DNA from: Comamonas testosteroni
Lineage (GTDB): Bacteria; Pseudomonadota; Gammaproteobacteria; Burkholderiales; Burkholderiaceae_C
NCBI RefSeq assembly: GCF_030505195.1
Contig: NZ_CP129672.1
Location: 5,304,501-5,368,500, forward strand
Reading direction: 5' to 3'
DNA length: 64,000 bases
The notes beneath the pieces are model-generated. The model did no database searches. It was not told the DNA's origin and saw only the letters and a list, made by a program, of their open reading frames with translations. A program made the position numbers and the translations under genes. The first letter of the stretch is position 1. The number at the start of each line of letters is the position of its first letter. Shown piece by piece: positions 26,977-34,466 of this stretch.

Positions 26977-27534
26977 ATGCTCAACACGGATACCGTTGCG
27001 AAGAGGCTGTTTGGCGCCTCCGCAGATACCTTGGACGCCAGAGCGCTCAAGGTCGCCCAGCACATTGCCCGGCGCAAGCACATCTCACGCAATGTGGATC
27101 AGGAGCTGGATCAAGCACCGCCCACCCTCGGCCAGCGCGCAGCCGATGCCGTCGCCACCTTTGGCGGGTCCTGGACCTTTGTGGCGCTTTTCTGCGCCAC
27201 CATGGTGATATGGGTGGGCCTCAACGCCTTTCTACTTTGGGCGCGCGGCTCCACGTTCGATCCGTATCCCTACATTCTGCTGAACCTGTTTCTGTCCATG
27301 CTTGCCGCCATACAGGCGCCCATCATTCTCATGTCGCAGAACCGCCAGGCAGACAAGGACCGCATTCGCGGCGAGCATGACTACGAAGTCAACCTCAAGG
27401 CCGAGCTGGAGATCATGATGCTCCATGAAAAAATAGACGAGCTGCAGAAAACGCAATGGAGCGAACTCATCACCATCCAGAGCGAACAGCTGCAGCTGCT
27501 GCGTCGGCTGGCGGACGGGCAGCGATCCGCATAA
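26977..27534 (+). CDS. DUF1003 membrane protein
   Basis: 185 residues. Two central membrane helices (SWTFVALFCATMVIWVGLNA and ILLNLFLSMLAAIQAPIILM) and the signature FDPYPYILLNLFLSMLAA, then MSQNRQADKDR and a C-terminal coiled coil. This is the DUF1003 family of inner-membrane proteins of unknown function. The N-terminal 60 residues are cytoplasmic and basic. It lies beside Usp and a small membrane protein, perhaps all stress related. Confidence 0.88.
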   Translation: MLNTDTVAKRLFGASADTLDARALKVAQHIARRKHISRNVDQELDQAPPTLGQRAADAVATFGGSWTFVALFCATMVIWVGLNAFLLWARGSTFDPYPYILLNLFLSMLAAIQAPIILMSQNRQADKDRIRGEHDYEVNLKAELEIMMLHEKIDELQKTQWSELITIQSEQLQLLRRLADGQRSA

Positions 27535-27649
27535 CTGCGCAGGCTGTGTGCGTGCTGGGGCGCTTGCCTGCGCCCGCGCATTCGCTGTACAGATATCCAT
27601 CAACGGGTGGGGCGGTAGTACGATTCTCCCATCGCAACTTGGAGTAGGT

Positions 27650-28075
27650 ATGGGTAAATCGACGTATCGCGCATTGGTGATTGCTTCGCTGGTCATTCCA
27701 ATCCTCGGAATGCTGGCGGAATATGGCTTTGATCTCGTGCCCCGGGAGCTGACTGATCTTTCCCAGAGCCTTTTGATGCAGTCAGAGGTCGGCCCTATGG
27801 ACTGGATTCTCTTGCTGGCGTTTTCGGTGCTCGTGGTGCTCGGCCTCATCTCCTTCTATGGGCTGCTGCGGTTCAGAGCATGGGCACCTCGGTTTACCCT
27901 GTGGTCTTCTGTTGCGACCGTAGTTGTCGCCTGTTTCAGTCCGCCGATGGTGCTGTCCGGCCTGGGGTACTCCACGTCGACCTTGGGCTGTGTACTCTTT
28001 GGCGCGGTGCTTGCCTTGCCCTACTACTCTCCCGAAGTGCGAGAGATGTTCTGGCCCTCCACGCCAGAGGCCTGA
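27650..28075 (+). CDS. Four-helix membrane protein, unknown function
   Basis: 141 residues starting MGKSTYRALVIASLVIPILG, with GGAG six bases before the ATG. Helices at about residues 7-25, 46-66, 78-98 and 100-118. It ends in a charged tail before a strong terminator. No family recognised. Confidence 0.7.
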   Translation: MGKSTYRALVIASLVIPILGMLAEYGFDLVPRELTDLSQSLLMQSEVGPMDWILLLAFSVLVVLGLISFYGLLRFRAWAPRFTLWSSVATVVVACFSPPMVLSGLGYSTSTLGCVLFGAVLALPYYSPEVREMFWPSTPEA

Positions 28076-28078
28076 ACA

Positions 28079-28103
28079 AAAAGCCCCTGCCAGGGGCTTT
28101 TTG
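28079..28103 (+). terminator. Rho-independent terminator
   Basis: AAAAAGCCCCTG and CAGGGGCTTTTT form a perfect stem with a T tail directly behind the membrane-protein stop. Confidence 0.85.
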
Positions 28104-28122
28104 TATGGCACAGCGCTTCGGG

Positions 28123-28202
28123 CTATCAAAAGCAGACTATCGGAATGTCAGGCGCAGCAGGCCTTCATCGGGCGTGGGGGCTGCTTGGCGGACAGGGCCG
28201 GT
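28123..28202. repeat. Direct repeat C, copy 2
   Basis: Counterpart of 23930-24009. On the minus strand it ends a short frame with PDEGLLRLTFR. The DNA from here to 28398 otherwise holds only a fragmentary plus-strand reading (MKAKIRRPTLFIWARLLRLL from 28270) that runs into the antisense of the next gene. Confidence 0.65.
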
Positions 28203-28398
28203 CGGGGTACACCGGCAGCGTCCCCGCACGGCCCACCTTAAAGCGGAGCCATGCGTGCACAGCATGCTCATGAAAGCAAAAATCCGCAGACCAACATTGT
28301 TTATATGGGCGCGGCTGCTGCGCCTACTGATACCGGGCGACCAAGCCCAGATCACGCTTAACGGGCGTGAGCTGGCTTTGTTATTGCTGTTGTTTGCG

Positions 28399-29508
28399 TT
28401 ACGCCACAAGCTTTGTCGCAGCTATAAGCTCCGTGGAGAAGTTATAGATATCGTCCAGTTTGCTAAGAGGGTGGCGCACTTCCTTTTTTTCTGCATCCAA
28501 AATTCCAAGGTATTTTTGGCTGCGATTGAAGTGGAGGCGACAAACGGGCTTGCGGTTGTTGTCATCCAGCAAGATGCCGAAATAGCTCTGTGTGTCCCTA
28601 TGACCAATGCGCTCTGGCTCGACGCTTGTTCGCACAATCGATTTCACAATGAAGAAGCCTTCCATCTCCTCAGGGGTCGTTTCGATGCGAGCGGTTTCCT
28701 CATCTTGTGATACTTGTAGCTTATCGGCCGATTTCTCCGACTTCACAGCATCATCTGTAGCAAGTGGCTGAGCCACCAGAGTCTGTGGTGCTACTCCGGT
28801 AATAGCTGACTTCAGTCGATCATTGACCAAATCGCCAGTGAACTGGGTGACTGCTTTAAGTAGCAGTGGCTGGAACTGTTCACGCACACGCGCAGTGATT
28901 GCTCCGTCATAGACACGGGCAGTAAAAAATCGAAGAAATTCTTCGCATGGGTCGCTGAACTGATTGGCCAATTCACGTTTGAGTTGACCGATATATTTCA
29001 GTTCGCCCGCTGCACTGATGATGGAGTCAACGTCAAATGCGGAGCGCGTGAGGTTGCGAAGCTCTGGCGCCGCGTGCTCATCGATATCCAGTAGATCAAG
29101 CTCCAAAAATGGCTTTTCATCCATTTTGTTGGGGGCGTCCAGGTCTGTGAAAAACTTGTAGACCCGTCCATTCGTGAGAATAGAGATTCTTGCGGTCGTT
29201 ACGTGAAAGTAGCGGAAAAGCTGGCTTGCATGGTTGACATTCAGTGGCTCACCGAGCTTCTTACATTCAATCAGCATTTGGACTTGACCATCTTTGAAAA
29301 TGGCATAGTCGATCTTTTCACCTTTCTTGGTGCCTACATCGCAAATAAATTCTGGTACAACTTCGGAAGGGTTGAAAACGTCATATCCCAATACGGATTG
29401 AATAAATGGCATGACGAATGCCGTTTTTGTTGCCTCTTCCGTTGAGATGTTTTGGCCCTGCTGTCGGATTTTTGAGGCAAGGTTGTTAAGGCTTTCGTAG
29501 AACTCCAC
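28399..29508 (-). CDS. Type I restriction HsdR-N-like nuclease-domain protein
   Basis: 369 residues. The N-terminal 170 residues match the HsdR_N / PD-(D/E)xK nuclease fold: TAFVMPFIQSVLGYDVFNPS, EFICDVGTKKGEKIDYAIFK and MLIECKKLG (catalytic D...ExK), then FRYFHVTTARISILTNG. No helicase motor follows. The remaining 200 residues include a dimer-like helical region and a small C-terminal beta domain (SYFGILLDDNNRKPVCRLHF). The GTG start at 29508 is set by AAGGAGG just upstream. No methylase or specificity subunit is adjacent, so it is a solitary nuclease, perhaps a stand-alone defence protein. GC is clearly lower than the core. Confidence 0.82.
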   Translation of the reverse strand: MEFYESLNNLASKIRQQGQNISTEEATKTAFVMPFIQSVLGYDVFNPSEVVPEFICDVGTKKGEKIDYAIFKDGQVQMLIECKKLGEPLNVNHASQLFRYFHVTTARISILTNGRVYKFFTDLDAPNKMDEKPFLELDLLDIDEHAAPELRNLTRSAFDVDSIISAAGELKYIGQLKRELANQFSDPCEEFLRFFTARVYDGAITARVREQFQPLLLKAVTQFTGDLVNDRLKSAITGVAPQTLVAQPLATDDAVKSEKSADKLQVSQDEETARIETTPEEMEGFFIVKSIVRTSVEPERIGHRDTQSYFGILLDDNNRKPVCRLHFNRSQKYLGILDAEKKEVRHPLSKLDDIYNFSTELIAATKLVA

Positions 29509-29621
29509 ATTTCCTCCTTCAAGTTGTTTGTGAGGGCATCATATATAAGTGCTTACATGGGATTTTCCCAATTGCTTTTGGTGCTTACATATTTCAAGTC
29601 TCAACATTTCAGCCGATACTG

Positions 29622-30152
29622 CTAATCCCGAGCAACCTTGCGCTCCCTCCGCACCCAATCCAGGTCGTAATACTGGCTGCCAGCTCGCCCCATGCTGTCC
29701 AGCGCCTTTACACGTTCTTCCAGCGCATCACAGGCTTGTTTTTTGCCGGGCTCGGCAGGCTGGGCAGGGCGGTTTTGATAGACAACTGTAGGGGCTACGG
29801 TGTTGCGCTGGGTTTTGCGCCATTGGGCTTCGGCCTGGGCTACTTTTTGATCCCAGGGCAGGCCGGACGACACGGTTTCCGTGCGCTCCAGAAAGGCGTT
29901 GTGCTGGCCGCATGAATGGCTGCTCCAGAACAGCCCGCCGCCATGGCCTTTGCACAGATAAACGGTGCTGCCCGAGTGGCCGCTGTGCAGGGTGGTGGTT
30001 TTGTCTTCCACCACATTGCCGCCTTTGCATGCCTCTTGAGAATAGGTATTGCCGCAGCGATAGATGGGCTGCGCTATGGCTGGTGCGACAGCGGTGGCTG
30101 GCAGCAAAAATGCTGCGGCAGTCAAGGCAAGCAGAAAATGCATGCGAAGCAT
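29622..30152 (-). CDS. Exported DUF4124-like protein
   Basis: 176 residues with a signal peptide (MHFLLALTAAAFLLPATAVA). The mature part begins QPIYRCGNTYSQEACKGGNV, a cysteine pattern like that of DUF4124-type proteins. A second cysteine pair (YLCKGHGGG, SSHSCGQHN) and a C-terminal helical stretch (KQACDALEERVKALDSM) follow. Start MLRMHF at 30152, or MHF at 30143. Probably periplasmic; function unknown. Confidence 0.65.
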   Translation of the reverse strand: MLRMHFLLALTAAAFLLPATAVAPAIAQPIYRCGNTYSQEACKGGNVVEDKTTTLHSGHSGSTVYLCKGHGGGLFWSSHSCGQHNAFLERTETVSSGLPWDQKVAQAEAQWRKTQRNTVAPTVVYQNRPAQPAEPGKKQACDALEERVKALDSMGRAGSQYYDLDWVRRERKVARD

Positions 30153-30229
30153 TATCTGTGAAAATTAGTTACGAGAGTATTAGCCCCAGCCCGCAGTGCG
30201 ATGTTGGGTAGCTGTAATAAAGCAAAGAA

Positions 30230-30259
30230 AAAGGCAATGTAGAGAACTACATTGCCTTT
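30230..30259 (-). terminator. Terminator after the zinc-ribbon protein gene
   Basis: AAAGGCAATGTAG and CTACATTGCCTTT give a perfect 13-bp stem with loop AGAA. On the minus strand TTTCTTTG follows. Confidence 0.8.
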
Positions 30260-30326
30260 GTGAGTTAGCAGGTGATTTTTTTGACGCTGAACAGGTTTTA
30301 GCGACAGCTGCTGGGCCGTGCACTCA

Positions 30327-30857
30327 TTACCTGTTGCCAGGTTGAGAGCTTTGCGATAGCGCCGCTTGTTGCTGATTGGCAAGGAGCTGGGCCGCCAAAT
30401 GGCTTCTAAGCACTTGCTCCAGCGCGGGCGAGGGCGTCTCAGGGTCTGGAGTTTTGCCGAAGGCCATCAGATTTCTGGTGAGCTGCACCGGCGTCATCAA
30501 GATTCCCCAGGGCAGGCCCCACCAGCCCAGGAACAATGAAAAGACCGTGTCTCCGATTTTTTGCTTGGTGCCGCATCGGGCGCAGGCGACCAACGGCCTG
30601 CTGGACCACGAAGTCATCATGACGACGGAATACACGCGGTAAGAGGTATGCACGTCCACTGGGCCGGGCCCGTCACACTTGGGGCAGTTGCCTTTGTGCA
30701 CCCGAAAGATATGGGCCTGGACATCGGCGGGGGAGAGCTGGCTGGCAGCGTCGGAAAGTAGCCCTTGGTGCAGGCATTTTTCATTGCAGTAGCGACGGTC
30801 GCCATCTCGCTTCCCGCCAAAAAGAATTCTGGTATTGCAGTACGCGCATGAAGCCAT
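30327..30857 (-). CDS. Zinc-ribbon membrane protein, unknown function
   Basis: 176 residues. The N terminus has a treble-clef-like CAYC...YCNEKC pattern and later CPKC...CARC pairs, so two zinc sites are likely. A hydrophobic stretch around residues 105-125 (FSLFLGWWGLPWGILMTPVQ) suggests membrane contact. The C-terminal 40 residues are Ala/Gln-rich. It ends before a strong terminator. Similar proteins are annotated only as hypothetical. Confidence 0.65.
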   Translation of the reverse strand: MASCAYCNTRILFGGKRDGDRRYCNEKCLHQGLLSDAASQLSPADVQAHIFRVHKGNCPKCDGPGPVDVHTSYRVYSVVMMTSWSSRPLVACARCGTKQKIGDTVFSLFLGWWGLPWGILMTPVQLTRNLMAFGKTPDPETPSPALEQVLRSHLAAQLLANQQQAALSQSSQPGNR

Positions 30858-30957
30858 TCAATTTCTCTCTCAGTGTTGTTATCGCGCATGATTAAACCAA
30901 ATATCGCCGGCGATCACCCATATAAATTCACAAGAGATGATTCTTGTATCAAATGCG

Positions 30958-30991
30958 CCTGGCTCCTGGCTCCTGGCTCCTGGCTCCTGGC
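30958..30991. repeat. Short tandem repeat (7-base unit)
   Basis: About four and a half copies of CTGGCTC in a row between the zinc-ribbon gene and the UmuD-like gene; a possible slipped-strand site. Confidence 0.8.
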
Positions 30992-31027
30992 TGCAACGGC
31001 GTGTTGAATTGGTTTTTCATCAAGAGG

Positions 31028-31447
31028 TCAAAAGGCAAAGCGCTTGATGCAACTGGTGACGACACCCCATATTTCCAGAGCCTGTCCTTGCTGCGGCACG
31101 ATGTCAGGGTAGGTAGGGGCGCCTGCCTTGAGCTTGCAGGTGTCGCCATCGCCCTCCAGCACTCTGATGACGAGTTCGCGTTCGACAAGCGCCACGACAA
31201 CGCTGCCATCGCGAGCGCGCAACTCCCTGTCCACCACGACGATATCGCCGTCATCGATGCCGTGTTCCTGCATGGACGGGCCGGCCACGCGCAGCACAAA
31301 TGTGGCCTTGGGGTGCGTGACCAGCAGGTCTGTAATATCCAGCCGCTTGCCTGCAAAGTCATTGGCGGGCGAGCCTGCGCGCGCGCTGCGATCAGCCAGC
31401 GGCAAAGTAACCGGGGACGCGATCAGTTGGACGGGCATACCACTCAT
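31028..31447 (-). CDS. umuD: UmuD-like S24-family protein, orphan
   Basis: 139 residues aligned by eye along the length of UmuD: RLDITDLLVTHPKATFVLRV, then GPSMQEHGIDDGDIVVVDR with the nucleophilic serine, and the end LEIWGVVTSCI. An AG cleavage-type pair precedes SPANDF. The dyad lysine, expected in the segment TVKKL of UmuD, is replaced: here it reads LVIRVL, with Arg or Ile at that position. No umuC follows. MSGMPVQL at 31447 is chosen because a LexA box covers the region just upstream; MPVQL at 31438 is also possible. It is either a non-cleavable UmuD-like protein or an inactive remnant under SOS control. Confidence 0.8.
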   Translation of the reverse strand: MSGMPVQLIASPVTLPLADRSARAGSPANDFAGKRLDITDLLVTHPKATFVLRVAGPSMQEHGIDDGDIVVVDRELRARDGSVVVALVERELVIRVLEGDGDTCKLKAGAPTYPDIVPQQGQALEIWGVVTSCIKRFAF

Positions 31448-31457
31448 AAGACGATGA

Positions 31458-31473
31458 CTGTGCATATGTACAG
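31458..31473. promoter_or_regulatory. LexA (SOS) box
   Basis: CTGTGCATATGTACAG, a perfect CTGT-N8-ACAG palindrome 10 bases upstream of the UmuD-like start. Confidence 0.85.
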
Positions 31474-31633
31474 TGTAGCGGTTGAGGCGACTCAGGTGTC
31501 ATGAATCCACGCTGATGTCGCATGCTTTCCAATCGATCCAGTACCCGGTTCTGTGCGGAGCCGGGGATCCAAGTTGAATTGCACACGCTGTGCCGAACAC
31601 TGGCCAGCCCGCAGTGTTGACTGTAGAGGGCGG

Positions 31634-31680
31634 CCATTAGCGGGCAATAGCGTGCATTACTAGGCATTAGCGGGCACTAG
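31634..31680. repeat. 30-base-period direct repeat
   Basis: CATTAGCGGGCA(A/C)TAG occurs twice 30 bases apart, with a related GCATTAC in between. The rest of 31474-31734 shows no gene. Confidence 0.5.
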
Positions 31681-31734
31681 AAATGACTAGCCGCATGCAT
31701 TGCAGAGCACAACGGCATGATCCGAAAGACTGCG

Positions 31735-32073
31735 CTACGCGGCAGCTAGAGCGGCCAAGTGAATATCCGCCGCTCCTGCAGTACTGGCTGCATTCACATG
31801 GTCAAAGTAATCGTACCAGCCGCTGGCTTTGATGCCCGCCAGCAGGGCGTCTCGAGCGGCCTGGTCAGGAAAGCGCCAAATACCAAGGAATGTATGCGCG
31901 GTTCCTTGGTCGATGTTGGAGTCCGTTTCTGCCAGAGAGAGAACTTCGACACCGAGGCTGGAGAGTTGATTCAATGCGAGTCCGATGCCGCCAAGAAAGT
32001 GTTGCCTTTGTTCGGCAGGCAGTGCGAGCCAAGCCGAATTGGGGGTGTAGAGCTCTACGAGGTAATGAGACAT
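31735..32073 (-). CDS. Small conserved protein (DUF6616-like)
   Basis: 112 residues from an ATG at 32073, starting MSHYLVELYTPNSAWLALPA. GTAHTFLGIWRFPDQAARDA and WYDYFDHVNA give it the look of a ferredoxin-like alpha/beta-barrel monomer. I recall DUF6616 for this pattern but am not certain. It starts 11 bases after the AlkD-like gene ends, so it is the last gene of a MarR-led operon. Confidence 0.65.
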   Translation of the reverse strand: MSHYLVELYTPNSAWLALPAEQRQHFLGGIGLALNQLSSLGVEVLSLAETDSNIDQGTAHTFLGIWRFPDQAARDALLAGIKASGWYDYFDHVNAASTAGAADIHLAALAAA

Positions 32074-32083
32074 GGTTCCACTT

Positions 32084-32857
32084 TCACTTGAGATTGCGCA
32101 GTGCGCGTTGACATATACGGTGTGTGGCGGCGGCCTGGGAGTTTTGAAGCCATTGGGCACAGATGTCACGCACCCAGGTTGGCTGGTCCTTGGCGGCATC
32201 ATTGAGCCAGTTGGCGACCGAGTCCTGCACGTAGACCGAAGGGTCTCTCTTCAGAGCTGAGAGCAAAGGCAGCGCTTGTTCGGGCGAGCGTTTGAGCGGT
32301 GAGATATGCGTGCTCCACACCCCGCGGGGACGCAAAACCTCGCACGCGAATCGTCGGATACGCTCAGAAGGATCTTGTGTCCATGGCATCAGCTGTGCGA
32401 TAGCCGCTGGTAGGTCTTGCACCAGGTGCGGTCGCATTGCCATCCAAGCCCATTCACGCACACCAAAATGGGCATCGTCTGCCAGCGGGTGCATTGCAGC
32501 CAGCCGTACACCGAGATCTAGGTGAGGCTGCGCACCGATCATGAAGCACGCCCAGCCTCGTGCCATATCGGCGCGGTGCGTTTGGCACTGTGCGATGCCC
32601 TCAGTTCCCAAGTCCTGTAGCAAGACTGCGCCGATACGGGCCATGCGTTTGAGCACACCTAGTTGGCAGGCTTCATCGATCGTGTTCAGTGCGTGAGCCG
32701 TAAGTGCCGGAAAGAGTGTTCGGGCCAGTACGGCCTGGTCGACTGCCAGGCATTCAGCCAGCGTTGCACATTCCAACTCCCCGTGCGATAGCGCATGCAG
32801 AACGTCCCGAGGAATGTCAACGGTGCGCGTCGCACCCTTGCGGACTTGATCCTTCAT
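32084..32857 (-). CDS. AlkD-like DNA alkylation repair family protein (HEAT repeats)
   Basis: 257 residues made almost wholly of paired helices of the ALK/HEAT-repeat type, with typical segments FGVREWAWMAMRPHL, RIRRFACEVLRPRGVW, and YVQDSVANWLNDAAKDQP. Proteins of this fold include AlkC/AlkD glycosylases that remove alkylated bases; the exact activity cannot be read here. Its ATG overlaps the MarR stop by four bases (ATGA), so both are translated together. Confidence 0.82.
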   Translation of the reverse strand: MKDQVRKGATRTVDIPRDVLHALSHGELECATLAECLAVDQAVLARTLFPALTAHALNTIDEACQLGVLKRMARIGAVLLQDLGTEGIAQCQTHRADMARGWACFMIGAQPHLDLGVRLAAMHPLADDAHFGVREWAWMAMRPHLVQDLPAAIAQLMPWTQDPSERIRRFACEVLRPRGVWSTHISPLKRSPEQALPLLSALKRDPSVYVQDSVANWLNDAAKDQPTWVRDICAQWLQNSQAAATHRICQRALRNLK

Positions 32858-33348
32858 GATTCAACGTCCGATTGAGGGCCTCGCACTTTCTCCAGCAGCG
32901 CTGCCAGCTGCTTTCGCTCATGTGCAGACAGGTTGCCAAACAGGCCTGCGATCCACCGGCCATGCTGGTCGATAACGGTACCGGCGAGCTGTTTTCCTTT
33001 TGAGGTCAGCCGAATGCAAAGTGCCCGGCGGTCTTCGGCGTTGGCCTGACGTTCAATCAGACCTTCGCGCTCCAGTCCGTCTAGCAGGCCGGTCACTGTG
33101 GCGCGGGTGACGCCAGCCTGTTCGGCCAGCACGTTGGGTGCGAGTCCGTCAGGCGCCACATCGAGAAGGAACAACAGCACAAAGCGCCCCTCAGACAAGC
33201 CATGAGGGGCCAGCAAAGCGGCGCAGTCGCGGTCGATGTTTGCAGCCATCGACAGCACTTGAAAACACAGCTGGATGCCATCCACATCAGGAAGTTTGCG
33301 TCGTTGCGCTTCTTCAATTAGCGCCTGGTACTTCTGTTCAAGCTTCAT
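32854..33348 (-). CDS. MarR-family transcriptional regulator
   Basis: 164-residue winged-helix protein. LAEQAGVTRATVTGLLDGLE is the recognition helix region, EGLIERQANAEDRRALCIRL the wing with the DxR motif, and LTSKGKQL follows as usual. First gene of the operon with the AlkD-like protein and a small conserved protein. An inverted repeat lies 4-30 bases upstream of its start, so it probably represses its own operon in response to a small molecule or reactive electrophile. Confidence 0.92.
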   Translation of the reverse strand: MKLEQKYQALIEEAQRRKLPDVDGIQLCFQVLSMAANIDRDCAALLAPHGLSEGRFVLLFLLDVAPDGLAPNVLAEQAGVTRATVTGLLDGLEREGLIERQANAEDRRALCIRLTSKGKQLAGTVIDQHGRWIAGLFGNLSAHERKQLAALLEKVRGPQSDVES

Positions 33349-33351
33349 TAG

Positions 33352-33378
33352 TTAGCCAAAATATAATATGGTGGCTAA
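33352..33378. promoter_or_regulatory. Probable MarR operator
   Basis: TTAGCCA-N13-TGGCTAA inverted repeat spanning an AT-rich core (AAATATAATATGG) directly before the MarR start. Confidence 0.65.
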
Positions 33379-33447
33379 TTATATGGGCAAGTTCACTTCG
33401 TGAGTAACAGGCGCTTGTGCGGGCCGAAGCCCGCGCGTTCATCCCGC

Positions 33448-34128
33448 TCAGTTGGTCGCGAAACAGTACATCAGCCCGGCGCTGCCGCTTTGCTGGAGCT
33501 GCTCGACGCTGCAGCCGCGCGTGCCGTGCGATGAGTTCCACGAGGCGTTGGCCACAGGGTCGGGGTTGGTGCCTTGGTGGTCGTGGTGGCCCACGATGGC
33601 AGAGCCGCCGTCGCTCTTGGTCCAGTTGCCGCAGGTGGTGTCCTTGCCTGGCTCTGGCACGGCCAGGGTGCCGTCAGGGCGCGAGCCCGTAAGGATGTCG
33701 TGGCGGTTGACCTCATCGCCAAAGCCCGAGACGACTTCGCCCTTTTCGGTCAGCGAGGTGTCCTTGCCGACCTTGGCATTGGCGCTGTGCAGGTCGGCCA
33801 CGCTGGTCGCAATGACCACGCCCTTGGCGTTGCGCCACGGGCCGTTGCCGATGCGATCGCGCGCATTGACGGCCGGTTGTCCGTTCAGGGCAGCATTGCT
33901 CAGGTAGGCGTGCCAGGTCTTGTTGCCTGCGCCAACGCTTGCTGCCAGCGACTGGCAGTAGCGGTCGGCCCCGGCCAGCCCGCCCAGGTCGCCGCCCTTG
34001 CCGGGGTTGGTGCTGGTGATGAAGAAGCTCATGGGGTTGCCGCCCGACGACCCCATGGCGCCGCAACCCACAATCAGTGCGGCAGCCGCAAGGGCGGTGC
34101 TGGCGGAAAGAACCAAACGACGGGACAT
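33448..34128 (-). CDS. Lectin-like (CTL/endostatin-like) lipoprotein
   Basis: 226 residues. A lipoprotein signal (ALIVGC, lipid-bearing Cys near residue 22) precedes a domain beginning SFFITSTNPGKGGDLGGLAG, DRYCQSLAASVGAGNKTWHA and ending CSVEQLQQSGSAGLMYCFA. This pattern belongs to a C-type-lectin-like/DUF1554-type family found in many proteobacteria. Probably anchored in the outer or inner membrane facing the periplasm; its ligand is unknown. It stands alone. Confidence 0.75.
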   Translation of the reverse strand: MSRRLVLSASTALAAAALIVGCGAMGSSGGNPMSFFITSTNPGKGGDLGGLAGADRYCQSLAASVGAGNKTWHAYLSNAALNGQPAVNARDRIGNGPWRNAKGVVIATSVADLHSANAKVGKDTSLTEKGEVVSGFGDEVNRHDILTGSRPDGTLAVPEPGKDTTCGNWTKSDGGSAIVGHHDHQGTNPDPVANASWNSSHGTRGCSVEQLQQSGSAGLMYCFATN

Positions 34129-34466
34129 GGCAGGCTCCTGAGCAATGGTGGAGCACGCAGGCTAACGCAATGGGGTGTCAGCGGCAATATGAGCAAGGGC
34201 AGGGAGCTGGGGCCGTGGCCGACCTGCAGCAGGATCTGCTCGCGCCCGGACGCGATGCTTGTCGTTGTCGGGCGGGCGGCAATATTGCGCTGTGAATCAG
34301 TTGGGTATGGATAGCGTCTTTCGAGTGCCATGTTAGCCTTGCCTTGATCAGTCTTGAACAAGCTCGAATGTGCTGGAGCCGCCTGCGGCGAACGAACCAG
34401 AGCTATGGCGTGTATCTGTTTTTGCACTCTGGATCTGCCGGCCATTGAGCAAACCGGAGTGCTGTC
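34129..34466. other. Intergenic stretch
   Basis: Region between divergent genes. No coding signal; it should hold the promoters of both. GGAG at 34455-34458 serves the TTG start at 34467. Confidence 0.4.

Noticed and set aside
30957..30995. CRISPR-like direct repeats
   Set aside because: The CTGGCTC array has no spacers; it is a simple tandem repeat.
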